This document shows, one piece after another, positions 51,820 to 60,590 of a stretch of DNA of 64,000 bases; the first letter of the stretch is position 1; every line of letters starts with the position of its first letter. The position numbers and the translations under genes were made by a program. The stretch is from GCA-2717185 sp964474755 (GTDB lineage: Bacteria; Pseudomonadota; Alphaproteobacteria; UBA8366; GCA-2717185): assembly GCA_964474755.1 (NCBI GenBank), contig CAYYUG010000005.1, positions 34,740 to 98,739 of the forward strand, given 5' to 3'. The notes below the pieces were generated by a model. That model saw only the letters and a program-made list of their open reading frames with translations, was not told the origin of the DNA and made no database searches.

Positions 51820-52683
51820 TTATTCCGGTAGGATAAAGTTCTTTGCTTGGGCCTCATATTCATCGTAACCGAGCGTCGCACGCAGATCAGCTGGTTCGAG
51901 CGCGCTGTCTGCCATTGCATTACCGGCGTTGAGCGCGTCTAAGCCGGCTTGGATCCCGGCGATGGATGGCGATAGCATCCCGGTAGGATATGTCCCAATT
52001 TTGAGGCCGAGGGCTTCTGCTTCAGACTGCGAGGGACAAGCTCTCGGTGCGCCGGGTGACAGCACGGCGAAAGATGGACGTCCAGCAGCAGCAGCGACCG
52101 CGCGGCGAACCTCGTCTTCGTCGGCCGGAGAGTCTAGAAATAGGATGTCCGCGCCTTCGTCGACATACATTTCGATGCGGGCAACCGCTTCGTCGATTCC
52201 AAGGGTCGGGCGGCAATCGGTACGCGCCATCACGAGGATACCGGAATCTTTAGCGGCCTCTACGGCGGCTCGGATTTTCATGCGCACCTCCTCAAAGGGC
52301 AGTGCCGGCTTTCCCGCTGCGGTCAGCGCGCGTGGCGTGATCTTGTCTTCGATCAGGATAGCTGCCGCACCGGCACGGCCATAGGCGGACACCGTGCGCT
52401 GCACATTCATCGCGTTGCCATAGCCATGGTCGGCATCGGCCAGGATCAGGAGGTCAGGCGATGCACTGTGCGCCTGATTGAAGGAATCCATCATTTCGGC
52501 AAAAGACAGTAAATCCAGGTCGGGTCCGCCGAGGCGGCTTGCTGCAACGCAGGAGCCGGATAAAAACGCTGTCTTGAAACCGGCCTTGGTGGTCATCGTC
52601 GCGGTTAGGCCATCCCAGACGGCTGGCATGATGATGAGACCAGGTTCGGCGAGCAAGGCACGCAGTTGTTCCGGCGGGGTCAT
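51820..52683 (-). CDS. isocitrate lyase/PEP-mutase family protein lacking catalytic Cys
   Basis: A 287-residue superfamily member with LILADADHGYGNAMNVQRTV's core ADADHGYGNAMNV near residues 80-92 (Mg2+ site) and LVMARTDCRPTLG near 149-161. Where lyases have KKCGH, this protein reads EDKITPRALTAAGK near 111-124, with no cysteine. That points to an oxaloacetate-decarboxylase-like or hydrolase role rather than isocitrate-type cleavage. It is clearly more distant from the tandem pair at 22114-23840 than those are from each other. Confidence 0.87.
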   Translation of the reverse strand: MTPPEQLRALLAEPGLIIMPAVWDGLTATMTTKAGFKTAFLSGSCVAASRLGGPDLDLLSFAEMMDSFNQAHSASPDLLILADADHGYGNAMNVQRTVSAYGRAGAAAILIEDKITPRALTAAGKPALPFEEVRMKIRAAVEAAKDSGILVMARTDCRPTLGIDEAVARIEMYVDEGADILFLDSPADEDEVRRAVAAAAGRPSFAVLSPGAPRACPSQSEAEALGLKIGTYPTGMLSPSIAGIQAGLDALNAGNAMADSALEPADLRATLGYDEYEAQAKNFILPE

Positions 52684-52813
52684 GGTGTGTTTCCTCTTAT
52701 AAGTAAGATTTTTGGATCGTAGGAGCTGGCATCAACCCTGTCCAATTTGTCTGGTTGCATGAAAGGCTTGCGGGTTGGATGGTGGCTTGACGTATTCGAG
52801 TAAAGGGACCGTC

Positions 52814-53845
52814 ATGGAATTTGACATTAAGACAAGCGCCGACAGTTGGGACAAAATCGCAAAGTTAGCGCGCAACGTGGAGGTTATGGGTGCATCCGGT
52901 TTGTTGTTTACCGAAGCTGGGCATACCCCGTGGATGATGATGACGGCTGCAGCGATTGCGGCCCCTTCGCTCCAATTGTCGACCGGAATTGCAGTTGCCT
53001 TCCCGCGTAGTCCGATGGTTACGGCGCAAATCGCCTGGGAGTTGGCAGGCAATACCAAAGGCAAGTTCCGCCTCGGCCTCGGTAGCCAGGTGAAGCCGCA
53101 TATTGAACGACGTTACGGTGTTGATTTCGAGAAGCCGGCCATTCGGATGCGAGACTACATGCTAGCCGTTCGCGCTTGTTTCAACGCATTCCGCGGAGAG
53201 GCGCGGTTGGAGCATGAAGGGCCTTTCTACAAGCTGAACCTGTTGACGCCACATTGGTCGCCGGCGCGGCACGATTTCGAGGATATCAAGCTCGATATGT
53301 CGGCTGTTAATCCGCTAATGCTGGGGGTCGCAGGTGAGGTGGCGGACGGTGTTCATGTCCACCCAATGCATTCCATGCCCTATATTGAAAACCGCTTGAT
53401 ACCTAAAGTCAGTGAAGGTGCGGCAAAGGCCGGCCGGTCTTTGGATGAAATTGATCTGATCGTTCCTGTCCTGGCGGTGCCCGGCGATACACCCGAGGAG
53501 CGCATGGCGCTGGAACGTGAGGCTAAGGCAGCTATCGGGTTCTATGGTTCGACGCCGGTTTACGCTTTCCAGTTCAACGATCTGGGATATCAGGGCAAGC
53601 GGCAGGTACTTGCCGAAAAATTGCGGGTTGGTGATCGAGAAGGCATGATTAATTTGGTTAGCGACGAAATGCTCAATCAATTCGGGCTTTCTGCTCGATG
53701 GGATGATATGGCGGACCAGTTGATTGCGAGATACAAGGGCGTGGCTAGCCGCGTCGTGATGTATTTTGCGACGCAGTCTATTGCGGCCGATCCACGCAAC
53801 CACGGCCGCTGGACAGAAATCGCTCGGGCTGTGCGCGCCGCTTAG
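52814..53845 (+). CDS. LLM-class oxidoreductase, TIGR03617-like
   Basis: A 343-residue luciferase-superfamily protein resembling the TIGR03617 subgroup, predicted for F420 but not proven. Motifs: GASGLLFTEAGHTPW near residues 25-39, LSTGIAVAFPRSP near 55-67, GKFRLGLGSQVKPHIERRYG near 82-101, and NPLMLGVAGEVADGVHVHPMH near 165-185. AAAGGGA before the ATG at 52814 supports this start over 52775. It diverges from the ICL-family gene with 130 bases between, suggesting shared control. Confidence 0.88.
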   Translation: MEFDIKTSADSWDKIAKLARNVEVMGASGLLFTEAGHTPWMMMTAAAIAAPSLQLSTGIAVAFPRSPMVTAQIAWELAGNTKGKFRLGLGSQVKPHIERRYGVDFEKPAIRMRDYMLAVRACFNAFRGEARLEHEGPFYKLNLLTPHWSPARHDFEDIKLDMSAVNPLMLGVAGEVADGVHVHPMHSMPYIENRLIPKVSEGAAKAGRSLDEIDLIVPVLAVPGDTPEERMALEREAKAAIGFYGSTPVYAFQFNDLGYQGKRQVLAEKLRVGDREGMINLVSDEMLNQFGLSARWDDMADQLIARYKGVASRVVMYFATQSIAADPRNHGRWTEIARAVRAA

Positions 53846-54204
53846 TATTTTTTGATACGTCATGCATTGGTAATGCTCGTGGTTTCTTTGCGGTCTAGAC
53901 GTTGTGGTCCTATTAGCCGAACCAATAAAAACGAACTCTTACGTATCCTAGGTTCTGCAGTTCCGACATTCGGTGGACAGTACTGACACACTCGAAGCGT
54001 TTTGCAGTGGGCTTTTGATGCACACTAGGGAGCCTTGATGCATCAGGGCCAAGCCATCGTCTGCGTTGTTATCAATATGTATGCCTGCTGCTTGTGCCGC
54101 TAATCGGCGCCGCCTGACGCCACAATTTCAGGTGTATCGTGACGACTAAATATACGGGATGTTAGGGTCTCGCCATTATCAAATATGCTAAGGACAAGTG
54201 TGCC
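53846..54204. other. 359-base spacer upstream of the LiuC-like gene
   Basis: No coding frame or RNA gene is visible. It contains an 18-base imperfect palindrome at 54032-54049 with an extra half site at 54015-54022, described separately. The spacer lies between two plus-strand genes and probably holds the promoter for the operon starting at 54205. Confidence 0.45.
54032..54049. promoter_or_regulatory. imperfect 18-base palindrome, candidate operator
   Basis: GCCTTGATGCATCAGGGC has a perfect TGATGCATCA core and one mismatched pair in its arms. The half site TTGATGCA also occurs 20 bases upstream at 54015-54022, two helical turns away. It lies about 155 bases before the start at 54205. A dimeric repressor site is plausible but not shown. 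Confidence 0.3.
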
Positions 54205-55017
54205 ATGAGCGAGCAACCAGTGCTCACCGATATTGATGCTCGTGGGGTCGCGACCATTACCCTGAACAGGCCCCACCGCAACAATGCGTATAACGATGCC
54301 ATGATCCAGGGTTTGCTAGATGCCGTCGGTGCGCTGTCGGTAGACAATGCGGTGCGGGTCATCGTCTTACGCGGCAACGGCAACTACTTCCAGGCAGGCG
54401 CTGACTTGAAATGGATGAACGAACTTTCGAAGCAGTCGCTCGATGCCAATTTAGCGATGTCCACGATCACAACCGATGCGGTACGCCATCTAAATACCTG
54501 CGCCAAGCCAACGATTGCGCTGGTACATGGTGGTTGTTTCGGGGGTGGCCTCGGCATGATGGCGGCGTGCGATATCTCAATTGCCTCGGAAGAATCGCTG
54601 TTCTCCATAACAGAGGTCCGCTGGGGCCTCGTCGCGGGACCTATCCTGCCGCAGCTATGCGACGCGATGGGTATGCGCGCCTTACGCCGATACGCACTAA
54701 CAGCTGAACGCTTTTCGGCGGAGTTGGCGAAGGAGTGCGGTTTAATCCACGAAATCTGCAAGACCGATAATTTGGATGAGGCAGCAGCTCCGGTCATCGA
54801 TGCGCTACTTAAATGTAGTCCAAGTGCAATTGCAGAGACTAAAAATTTCATCCTGCACACTGCCGCGCACGATGTTGATGATCATTCTGCTGCTAGCATT
54901 GCACTTAGACATGCGATGCGACGTCGGATGGAAGATGGCGTCGAAGGATTGGCGAGTTTTAACGAGCGTCGAGAGGCTGCCTGGTACCCAGGCGACAGAA
55001 AAAAAAGAGGGAAATAA
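54205..55017 (+). CDS. methylglutaconyl/isohexenylglutaconyl-CoA hydratase-like protein
   Basis: A 270-residue crotonase closest in pattern to LiuC and AtuE, which hydrate branched glutaconyl-CoA esters in leucine and acyclic-terpene breakdown. The oxyanion segments are FQAGADLKWMNEL near residues 63-75 and HGGCFGGGLGMMAACDIS near 109-126. As in LiuC, glycine replaces the first glutamate (GGGLG), while the second is kept in SITEVRWGLVAG near 136-147. No biotin carboxylase partners (liuBD/atuCF) are nearby, so the assignment is by sequence only. A VOC gene follows after four bases. Confidence 0.85.
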   Translation: MSEQPVLTDIDARGVATITLNRPHRNNAYNDAMIQGLLDAVGALSVDNAVRVIVLRGNGNYFQAGADLKWMNELSKQSLDANLAMSTITTDAVRHLNTCAKPTIALVHGGCFGGGLGMMAACDISIASEESLFSITEVRWGLVAGPILPQLCDAMGMRALRRYALTAERFSAELAKECGLIHEICKTDNLDEAAAPVIDALLKCSPSAIAETKNFILHTAAHDVDDHSAASIALRHAMRRRMEDGVEGLASFNERREAAWYPGDRKKRGK

Positions 55018-55021
55018 AAAA

Positions 55022-55426
55022 ATGGCAATAGATGTCGGTAAAGCGTCGATCGATATTGGAATCGTCGTCCGCGATATAGATGCCGCACTGAAGTTCTACC
55101 GTGACACGCTGGGGCTGGAATATGTCACTGAGATGCCAGCCGGCGGCGGTCGGATGCACCGATTGATGTGTGGTACGACAGTCGTGAAGCTGGTGATCCA
55201 TGACATGCTGCCAGATAAAGCTGACAATCTCGGTGGACCTCTTGGCGCTTCTGGTATTCGTTATTGGACGATCACTGTGGCAGACCTGCAAGCGATGACT
55301 GATAAGTGCCGTGATGCCGGTTACAAGGTTGCGGTGGAACCGCGCGATGTCCGTCCCGGCGTGCGCATCTCGATGGTTGAAGATCCGGAAGGAAATTGGG
55401 TCGAATTCCTTGAAAATACGGCTTAG
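55022..55426 (+). CDS. single-domain VOC/glyoxalase family protein
   Basis: A 134-residue VOC protein: IDIGIVVRDIDAALKFYRDTLG-type start (key words VVRDIDAALKFYRDTLG near residues 15-31), then MHRLMCGTTVVKL near 43-55, TITVADLQAMTDKC near 81-94, and the closing VEDPEGNWVEFLE near 118-130. The last motif carries the metal-binding glutamate. The ATG at 55022 sits just inside a stop-overlapping A-rich spacer after the hydratase. A glyoxalase, epimerase or resistance role are all possible; methylmalonyl-CoA-epimerase-like action would suit the operon (inference). Confidence 0.85.
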   Translation: MAIDVGKASIDIGIVVRDIDAALKFYRDTLGLEYVTEMPAGGGRMHRLMCGTTVVKLVIHDMLPDKADNLGGPLGASGIRYWTITVADLQAMTDKCRDAGYKVAVEPRDVRPGVRISMVEDPEGNWVEFLENTA

Positions 55427-55572
55427 AGGGCACTTTACGTGAAGAGAATTTGCGTTTTATTTAGGCTTGTTTGGCTTCTGTTCCCGATTTCAAGGATGTC
55501 GATTGCAGGATTGGAGTGCCTGACGGCGATGCCTGGCGCGTATGGTAGCAATTTGGCGAAGGAGAGGCGGCA

Positions 55573-56226
55573 ATGACCCAAGAACAAGGCGCAATTCCCT
55601 TTGAGACGGTGACTTGGGATTTGGTGCCAGGGCGTACGGTCGTGGTCGTGATTGATCCCCAAAACGATTTTCTCCACTCGGATGGCTGGTATGCTCAGAA
55701 GGGCATTGATATTTCCCATATGCGTCGGACGATTGAGCCGACCCGATGTCTCCTATCTGATGCTCGAGCTAAAAATATCCCTATCGTATGGACGCGGCAC
55801 GGTAGTCGCAGTGTTGCTGACGGTGGACCGTTCATGCGACTGCGACCGTTCCTGAAGGAGGGGGGGTTACGACAGGGAACCTGGGGTTATCAAATTTTGG
55901 ATGACCTCGCGCCTAAGGAGGAGGACTGGTATGTCGACAAGACACGGCTCAGCGCTTTCTACAACAGCAATCTGGAAGGGGTCCTCCGCGCGCTGAATGC
56001 TGACACGGTGTTAATCGCTGGAGTTCTAACCAACCAATGTGTCGCTGCGACATCGAAAGATGCGATGTTCCGGGATTTCAAACCTATTGTCATTGAAGAA
56101 TGCACAGGGACGACCCTACCCCATCTCCACGACCCGGCCATTGAGATGATGCGCGTAGGCTGGTGCGAAGTGCGGGAGCTTGAAGAGACTTTGGGCGAAA
56201 TTAGACAGCTGGCAATCGTTTGCTGA
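55573..56226 (+). CDS. isochorismatase-family cysteine hydrolase
   Basis: A 217-residue cysteine hydrolase. The triad is visible: aspartate in VVVIDPQNDFLHSDG near residues 25-39, lysine in YVDKTRLSAFYNSNLE near 121-136, and cysteine in LIAGVLTNQCVAATSKDA near 148-165. Family members hydrolyse amides, carbamates or nicotinamide; the plant-type ureidoacrylate and biuret enzymes share this form. GGAGAGGCGG precedes the ATG. It is followed by an EamA exporter whose start overlaps the end region, so they may be co-expressed. Confidence 0.9.
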   Translation: MTQEQGAIPFETVTWDLVPGRTVVVVIDPQNDFLHSDGWYAQKGIDISHMRRTIEPTRCLLSDARAKNIPIVWTRHGSRSVADGGPFMRLRPFLKEGGLRQGTWGYQILDDLAPKEEDWYVDKTRLSAFYNSNLEGVLRALNADTVLIAGVLTNQCVAATSKDAMFRDFKPIVIEECTGTTLPHLHDPAIEMMRVGWCEVRELEETLGEIRQLAIVC

Positions 56227-56256
56227 GAAAACTTGCTGTTAAAATTACCAGTGTTG

Positions 56257-57102
56257 ATGAACCCCTTTCACCTGTTCCTCGCCGTAGCCGTCATGCTGGT
56301 CTGGGGCTGCAGCTTCGTTGTCGCCAAATTGGCGATCAACGAGATGCCGCCGATGCTGTTTATGGGCATCAGATACATCATGACCAGCGTGTTGCTATTG
56401 CCCTTTATGCTACGCGAAAGGACACGACTGTGGCAGGTCTTCGGTATATCCGTGACGCTTGGGTTTCTGCATTTCGCATGCGGTTTCAGCGGCTTACTAA
56501 GGGTCGATGCAGCGATCTCTGTCATGCTCATGCAAGCACAAGTGCCGTTCGCAGCGCTATTGGCGGTTATGTATTTCAGGGAGCGTGTTGGCTGGCGAGC
56601 TGCGGTCGGTATGTTGGTCGCGTTTGCTGGTGTTTTTCTACTCGTTGGAGAGCCACAAACGGCAAGTGCACCGTTTTCGGCTGGATTGATAGTTGTTGCG
56701 GCATTCCTTTGGGCTGTCAGCGCTATTCAGGTGAAGCGACTGGGTGTATTTGATCCGTTTGCGTTAAATGGTTGGATCGCATTATTCGCAGCGCCTCAGA
56801 TGCTCATTGCTTCGTTTATAATAGAAAATGGTCACCGGGAAGCGTTGGTGGATATAGTGCCGACCGTTTGGTTTGGCTTTGCCTACCTGATACTCGCCGT
56901 GACGGTTTTCGGTTACGGTGTCTGGTACTGGCTTCTGCAGCATTACGAAATTAACCGGGCGCTTCCACTGACACTGCTGACACCAGTATTTGGATTTGTA
57001 GCAGGCGTTTGGTTTTTGGATGAAAGTGCTGAATTCACACGTCTGTTGGGTGCGCTGATTGTGCTAGTAGGTGTTGGCGCGATTGTCATTCAACGGCGCT
57101 AG
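56257..57102 (+). CDS. EamA/DMT-family transporter
   Basis: A 281-residue inner-membrane protein of the drug/metabolite transporter superfamily. It has two EamA repeats with about ten hydrophobic helices. The first opens FLAVAVMLVWGCSFVVAKLAI-like (key words VMLVWGCSFVVAKLA near residues 11-25) and the second near residue 145. The final helix ends IVLVGVGAIVIQRR. I use the ATG at 56257; a TTG at 56233 would add eight residues. Members export amino acids or metabolites. It lies 30 bases after the isochorismatase-like gene. Confidence 0.87.
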   Translation: MNPFHLFLAVAVMLVWGCSFVVAKLAINEMPPMLFMGIRYIMTSVLLLPFMLRERTRLWQVFGISVTLGFLHFACGFSGLLRVDAAISVMLMQAQVPFAALLAVMYFRERVGWRAAVGMLVAFAGVFLLVGEPQTASAPFSAGLIVVAAFLWAVSAIQVKRLGVFDPFALNGWIALFAAPQMLIASFIIENGHREALVDIVPTVWFGFAYLILAVTVFGYGVWYWLLQHYEINRALPLTLLTPVFGFVAGVWFLDESAEFTRLLGALIVLVGVGAIVIQRR

Positions 57103-57309
57103 GTGCTTTGGGCCGAAGGTTTAATTGAACGTTAAGAATTCTGTGATCTGCTCCTATGACGCGCCTGGCAATCGGAATTGTTCGGCTAATTTCATCGAGA
57201 GATCAACATTGCATAGCCGGTCTGCTTTAAACGCACGGGTATTTTGTTGGCGGTTGACCTATGTTCATTAGACTTAAAGTAATTTTAATAACAACAATAA
57301 TGAGAAGTA

Positions 57310-57699
57310 ATGACACTAATATTCAAGGGTAAATTCATAGGAATTAAGCAGAATATTTCCAATTGTTTTGAACGTTATGGCGTCGGTGGCGCTGCACTTT
57401 TACTCACCATTGAACTTATTTGGATAGTTTCAGTCTTGATCCCTGTATTGGCCGTTATCGGAGCGTTGTTTAATGCTACGAATGCTTGGATGGCTGTGCT
57501 ACCAGGCTTTATGGGCGCCATTACTTTTATAATCGTATTGACCATCGGCGGCCTTGCGGCAACGTTGCCTTCAGTCTATCTCGGGAAATGGCGAGAAGGC
57601 ATTTGGCAATGGATGGAAAAGCGCCATCCGGCGCTCGATTCTAGTGCGACACAGGCACAGCTATTCCCGCGGGGCCTTGATATGCAGGACGCGGACTGA
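57310..57699 (+). CDS. hypothetical two-helix membrane protein
   Basis: A 129-residue protein with two long hydrophobic helices near residues 28-54 and 63-90, each over 20 residues, and a polar C-terminus ending PRGLDMQDAD. It looks like a small inner-membrane protein with both ends in the cytoplasm. I recognise no family. The upstream 200 bases are AT-rich, and GAGAAG before the ATG can serve as ribosome-binding site. Confidence 0.6.
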   Translation: MTLIFKGKFIGIKQNISNCFERYGVGGAALLLTIELIWIVSVLIPVLAVIGALFNATNAWMAVLPGFMGAITFIIVLTIGGLAATLPSVYLGKWREGIWQWMEKRHPALDSSATQAQLFPRGLDMQDAD

Positions 57700-57943
57700 C
57701 GAACCGTTTAGGTCTTTCGAGCTGAAAAAGTCGTATAGTAGGTCATACTCAATAATAGGCGCACAAACTAAGCGTCGCCCTGCTGGTGATCGTGCTCATT
57801 GTTGCGTCCAAGGAAACCATCAATAAATATTACCCGAATTGGTTCGCACCGTTATACATGGCTAACGAAGCTGGGAAACAACGGGCTTGACTGTGAAATT
57901 AGCTACGAGATTAGAAATTAATCGGACCAATGAGATTTTGAAG

Positions 57944-58576
57944 TTAATTGGCGTAATCATTGCTCCATTCTAAAACAATATTGAAGCTGATAGAGATCCG
58001 GATGTCGGTCGTTTGGTTTGGGTGGACATAGTGGATCAGCGGCGACGGCCACATCAGCAACGTTCCTGGTGTGGGATAGAATGTATGGCGTGCAGAAGCG
58101 CTGGCATCAGGGGCAATTGAGTGCCGATAGGCGCCGTAGCGGGGGTCAGAAAAAGTGATCGCTGCGGGTTGCATATCGTTGGGGAGGGTTGCAGGTTTTT
58201 TCTCAGGTAGTTGGACGTAGTAGGTTCCCGACAAATAGCTCCATCCGTGGTTATGCGGCCCGTGATAGTCACCCAAACGGTTTACATTGGGCCAAGCTTG
58301 AATGTCGCAGCGGATCGGATAGGTGATATCGCAGGCCTGCAGATACCGGCGCAGCGTTTCTTCAATAGCACTGCGTAACCAAACGATTGCCGGCTCCGGG
58401 CGGCTAAGGAAATCGACACCCTTGTAGTCGACGGTCATATCGTCTGTTTTTGAGTCTAGCGTCAGTATGAGTTTTGATAGGGCGGCATTGTGGTCCGTAT
58501 TCGCAGTAAGTTTCCGTTCAAAAATATGGGTCGTCCACAGCTGAGTGACCCGATCTGCCCAGGGATCAGAGGTCAT
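57944..58576 (-). CDS. putative 2OG-Fe(II) oxygenase, TIGR02466-like
   Basis: A 210-residue double-stranded-beta-helix protein like the TIGR02466 group. The iron ligands appear in YHGPHNHGWSYLSGTYYVQ near residues 104-122 and the distal histidine in SPLIHYVHPNQTTDIRIS near 179-196, with arginine for 2OG. Such genes are common in marine bacteria and phages, mostly without known substrate. Its start overlaps the stop of the paralogue at 58573 by four bases (coupled translation). Confidence 0.82.
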   Translation of the reverse strand: MTSDPWADRVTQLWTTHIFERKLTANTDHNAALSKLILTLDSKTDDMTVDYKGVDFLSRPEPAIVWLRSAIEETLRRYLQACDITYPIRCDIQAWPNVNRLGDYHGPHNHGWSYLSGTYYVQLPEKKPATLPNDMQPAAITFSDPRYGAYRHSIAPDASASARHTFYPTPGTLLMWPSPLIHYVHPNQTTDIRISISFNIVLEWSNDYAN

Positions 58577-59193
58577 AGTGGAGGACTAAGCGCGGCATTG
58601 AACTGGATCGCAATCATCGGCGAGGATGAGAGATTTGGATGTATGAAATAATCGACATAGGATGGCCAGATAATCATCACCCCTGCAGACGGGCGAACCT
58701 GCTTTTCCATCTCAAAATTTGGATCCTTGGCAATTGCACTCGTATTTATACCGAAACGGGGGTCGTAAAAGCTGAGAGCGTTTGAATACGTGTCGGAACG
58801 ATGGTGGGGGTCGCGGACGTCGCCAGGCACAGCAATGTAGTAGAGGCCGCTAAGATAGGCTTTCGGATGATTGCGAAGGGGTTGATAGTCGCTGTGGCTA
58901 TGGATCAAGGTCCGACCCTCGATGGAGGCTATTCCCGGCTCAGCCTCTGCCCAACGGAAGAGTAAGGCAGTAATGGCCCCTTCGACCTGACTTCGAAGCC
59001 ACTGCGCGGAAGCGCTTGCGTCGCATAGAATATCTGATCTGCTGCCGGTTAGTTTGAGCAGTGCTGTCTGGTGTGTCTCATACTTGTCCGGCGTATAGTA
59101 GAGAAAAGGTGTCCCCCAAAGCCCGATAACGGGGTCTTCGTTCGCTTGAGACACGTCAGCTCGGGCTCCACGTTGGCTAGTATGCGTTGGCAA
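58573..59193 (-). CDS. putative 2OG-Fe(II) oxygenase, TIGR02466-like, paralogue
   Basis: A 206-residue relative of the downstream gene. The common core reads NHPKAYLSGLYYIAVPG near residues 111-127, NALSFYDPRFG near 140-150, and WPSYVDYFIHPNLS near 179-192. The first iron motif, HNHGW in the partner, reads RNHPKA, so one histidine position differs; a nearby HSHSD at about 100-104 may serve instead. The pair may act as a heterodimer. The metal site deserves checking before calling it active. Confidence 0.78.
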   Translation of the reverse strand: MPTHTSQRGARADVSQANEDPVIGLWGTPFLYYTPDKYETHQTALLKLTGSRSDILCDASASAQWLRSQVEGAITALLFRWAEAEPGIASIEGRTLIHSHSDYQPLRNHPKAYLSGLYYIAVPGDVRDPHHRSDTYSNALSFYDPRFGINTSAIAKDPNFEMEKQVRPSAGVMIIWPSYVDYFIHPNLSSSPMIAIQFNAALSPPL

Positions 59194-59218
59194 TCATAAG
59201 GGAGCCTTTGACTTACTT

Positions 59219-59455
59219 CTAGCGATTATCTGGAGATGGTTCAGCAGACCAACTCTGCCATAATGTTGGATTGAGCACTCCCAATGCCGCAATATTCAAT
59301 TGGATGACAGGTAAAAATTCCGCTGAGCGGTAGAGTATGAAATGTGTATCCTCTTCGTTAATTAGCTGAGGCAGTAATTTGCAATCGATATGTGCATCGC
59401 TGTCATAGCTTTTGCCGATTTCGTCTTCTAGGCAGAGGCGGCTATGATTCTCCAA
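59219..59455 (-). CDS. doubtful 78-residue frame upstream of the oxygenase pair
   Basis: A TTG-started frame, 25 bases upstream of the oxygenase pair on the same strand, with protein-like composition (SAEFLPVIQLNIAALG). No ATG or clear ribosome-binding site is present, and the frame opens only a few codons earlier. It may be the tail of a lost gene. The family is unknown. Confidence 0.25.
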   Translation of the reverse strand: MENHSRLCLEDEIGKSYDSDAHIDCKLLPQLINEEDTHFILYRSAEFLPVIQLNIAALGVLNPTLWQSWSAEPSPDNR

Positions 59456-59480
59456 CCGGATTTCTTATGAGGCAGGATGG

Positions 59481-60590
59481 ATGAGCGCGGTAGCAGAATT
59501 TGAAGAAGGTTATGTCTCGACGGGGGCGACGCCGGAACGCGCGCCGGGACCAATTGGTGGTCCGGGTGCTTGGCGCGGCGTTGAGATGGCAGCTCGGCCA
59601 AATGAGTGGCTTTACACTTTGTCGAGCACTGAAATAACTGAGTTAGACGACGCGATGCGAAGCACGCGTGACAGGGAAATCGTCGATATCGGGCGCGCGG
59701 ATTTTAGTCTGCCGTCGCTCGGCGGTGTGTTCGATGAGATGCGCCACGAATTGCTTGATGGCCGCGGTTTTGTAGTCATTCGTGGAATTCCTGTTACCGA
59801 TTATGAGATTGAAGAATCCGCGCGCGTCTATTTCGGGCTTGGTCGTTATTTCGGTAATGCGCGCTCGCAGAATGGCAAAGGCCATGTTTTAGGACACGTT
59901 TGCGATCTCGGCGCGCGTTACGATGCGTTTAAAAACCCTGGTAAAGCACGAATTTATCAAACTAAAGTTCGCCAGCTGTTTCACACTGATGGTGTCGATA
60001 TCGTTTCCTTATTGTGCCTTCAGAAAGCAAAGTCGGGCGGTGAGAGCAGCATCAGTAGTTCGATCACGGTGCATGATGAAATGTGGCGCCGAGATCAGGA
60101 TCTCTGGGCGGCGATGTACGAGCCTTTCTGGCGCGACCGACGTGGAGAGGTGCCCGAGGGTAAGAAGCCATACTATCCATCGGCCATGTATCATTTTCAT
60201 AACGGGCGTTTATCGACGACCTATTCACGCGATTATGCGGAATCCTGCAATCGTTTCCCCGAATTGCCGCCAATGACCGATCGGCAAGTTGCGGCCCTCG
60301 ATCTATTTGATAGTATCACCGAGCACAAAGACACGCGGCTCGACATGGAATTTGAAGCTGGCGATGTACAACTCCTGCACAATCACCAGATCCTCCATGC
60401 CCGCAGTGATTTTGAGGATTGGCCGGAGATCGAGCGAAAGCGCCATTTATTGCGGCTTTGGCTCAGCCCAGACGACGGCCGCCCGCTGCCGGATAGTTTT
60501 TTGGAACGCTATTTGAGTACCGAAATTGGCAACCGTGGTGGGATTTCCGTACGGGGTATGAAACTAAACGTGCCGTTGGAGCCAGCGTAG
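59481..60590 (+). CDS. TauD/TfdA-family 2-oxoglutarate dioxygenase 3
   Basis: A 369-residue TauD-family dioxygenase of the longer type. Iron ligands: QLFHTDGVDIVSLLCL near residues 164-179 (HxD) and HNHQILHARSDFED near 302-315; the 2OG arginine is in KRHLLRLWLSPDD near 321-333. The N-terminal ~90 residues form an extra helical region. It resembles dioxygenases of unknown substrate that are common in proteobacterial catabolic islands. It diverges from the TIGR02466-like pair. Confidence 0.9.
   Translation: MSAVAEFEEGYVSTGATPERAPGPIGGPGAWRGVEMAARPNEWLYTLSSTEITELDDAMRSTRDREIVDIGRADFSLPSLGGVFDEMRHELLDGRGFVVIRGIPVTDYEIEESARVYFGLGRYFGNARSQNGKGHVLGHVCDLGARYDAFKNPGKARIYQTKVRQLFHTDGVDIVSLLCLQKAKSGGESSISSSITVHDEMWRRDQDLWAAMYEPFWRDRRGEVPEGKKPYYPSAMYHFHNGRLSTTYSRDYAESCNRFPELPPMTDRQVAALDLFDSITEHKDTRLDMEFEAGDVQLLHNHQILHARSDFEDWPEIERKRHLLRLWLSPDDGRPLPDSFLERYLSTEIGNRGGISVRGMKLNVPLEPA

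Noticed and set aside
56220..56753. A plus-strand frame overlapping the EamA gene in another phase
   Set aside because: It is a shadow of the transporter's helices; the EamA frame has the expected hydrophobic pattern and length.
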